A stretch of DNA of 64,000 nt from Gammaproteobacteria bacterium (GTDB taxonomy: Bacteria > Pseudomonadota > Gammaproteobacteria > SZUA-152), in contig JAOUJW010000005.1 in assembly GCA_029882975.1 (NCBI GenBank), positions 1 through 64,000 on the forward strand. The letters run 5' to 3'. The position numbers were made by a program, and so were the translations under genes. This document shows positions 63,922 through 64,000 of the stretch, piece by piece; within the stretch, counting starts at the first letter, position 1, and each line of letters starts with the position of its first letter. The notes beneath the pieces are model-generated. The model did not search any database. It had not been told where the DNA came from and worked only from the letters and a program-made list of their open reading frames with translations.

Positions 63922-64000
63922 ATGAAAGATGTTAAAGCGTTTGATTTTCTAGTATTTATTGGTCGATTTCAGCCATTTCACCGAGGTCATTTAGCGGTCA
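63922..64000 (+). CDS. nadM: NadM-like nicotinamide-nucleotide adenylyltransferase, 3' end outside the window
   Basis: Only the first 26 residues are inside the window: MKDVKAFDFLVFIGRFQPFHRG then HLAV. FIGRFQPFHRGH is the nucleotidyltransferase HxGH-type signature with the sequence style of NadM (nicotinamide-nucleotide adenylyltransferase), often fused to a Nudix domain in bacteria. GAGGG lies about 8 bp before the ATG. The rest, including any Nudix domain, cannot be seen. Confidence 0.75.
   Translation, partial: MKDVKAFDFLVFIGRFQPFHRGHLAV

Overview
The window looks like chromosomal DNA of a Gram-negative bacterium, most probably a gammaproteobacterium. The grounds are lipobox lipoproteins, a REP-associated transposase with REP-like repeats, PpnP, malate synthase G beside a TRAP transporter, and a MerR/MerT/MerP set. 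Base composition is moderate by eye. Genus cannot be fixed from the sequence, and no rRNA or tRNA gene was seen.

Layout. 1-1255: 3' end of a REP-associated (Y1/HUH) transposase and an array that re-duplicates its 3' end. 1473-2990: SulP anion transporter. 3430-13578: a 3382-residue lipoprotein made of five leucine-rich blocks separated by thrombospondin-3-like calcium repeats and cadherin-like domains. 13648-18407: IclR regulator diverging from a transketolase-like enzyme and a DUF1537 four-carbon acid sugar kinase. 18444-21679: a sugar-dehydrogenase/cytochrome c lipoprotein and PpnP. 21704-36437: the glycosylation locus. 36537-38286: mer-type genes without a reductase. 38326-41626: small membrane and hypothetical genes. 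41656-47603: TRAP transporter plus malate synthase G. 47858-55068: NERD helicase, GGCT-like protein, DUF4132 pair and a dockerin-like secreted protein. 55134-55489: REP-like repeats. 55481-63672: a 2688-residue surface protein coupled to a 42-residue lipoprotein. 63922-end: start of a NadM-like gene.

The most interesting region is 21704-34415. It combines recognisable homologues of eukaryotic N-glycan enzymes in one bacterial locus: ALG1 (GT33) and ALG2 (GT4) coupled by an ATGA overlap, an ALG11-like GT4, a MurG paralogue that could stand in for ALG13/ALG14, a PglK/MsbA-like flippase, an STT3/AglB/PglB oligosaccharyltransferase with a WWDYG motif, and two enzymes that look like Golgi antenna-building GlcNAc transferases, GnT-I (GT13) and GnT-IV (GT54). 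A sulfotransferase and a GT2 enzyme are also present. Neither GnT homologue has a membrane anchor, so the inferred model is that a branched, possibly sulfated, complex-type-like glycan is built on a lipid carrier in the cytoplasm, flipped, and transferred to Asn-X-Ser/Thr sites. The gene just after the transferase encodes an exported protein with 11 sequons and is a natural candidate acceptor. The giant surface proteins also contain many sequons.

Other points: an internal sorting-signal-plus-lipobox segment inside the 640-residue protein, a MerR promoter with the hallmark 19-bp spacer, an IclR intergenic region with two near-identical palindromes, a DctQ subunit fused to a TM2/coiled-coil module, and a perfect palindrome lying in the -35/-10 spacer upstream of the NadM-like gene.
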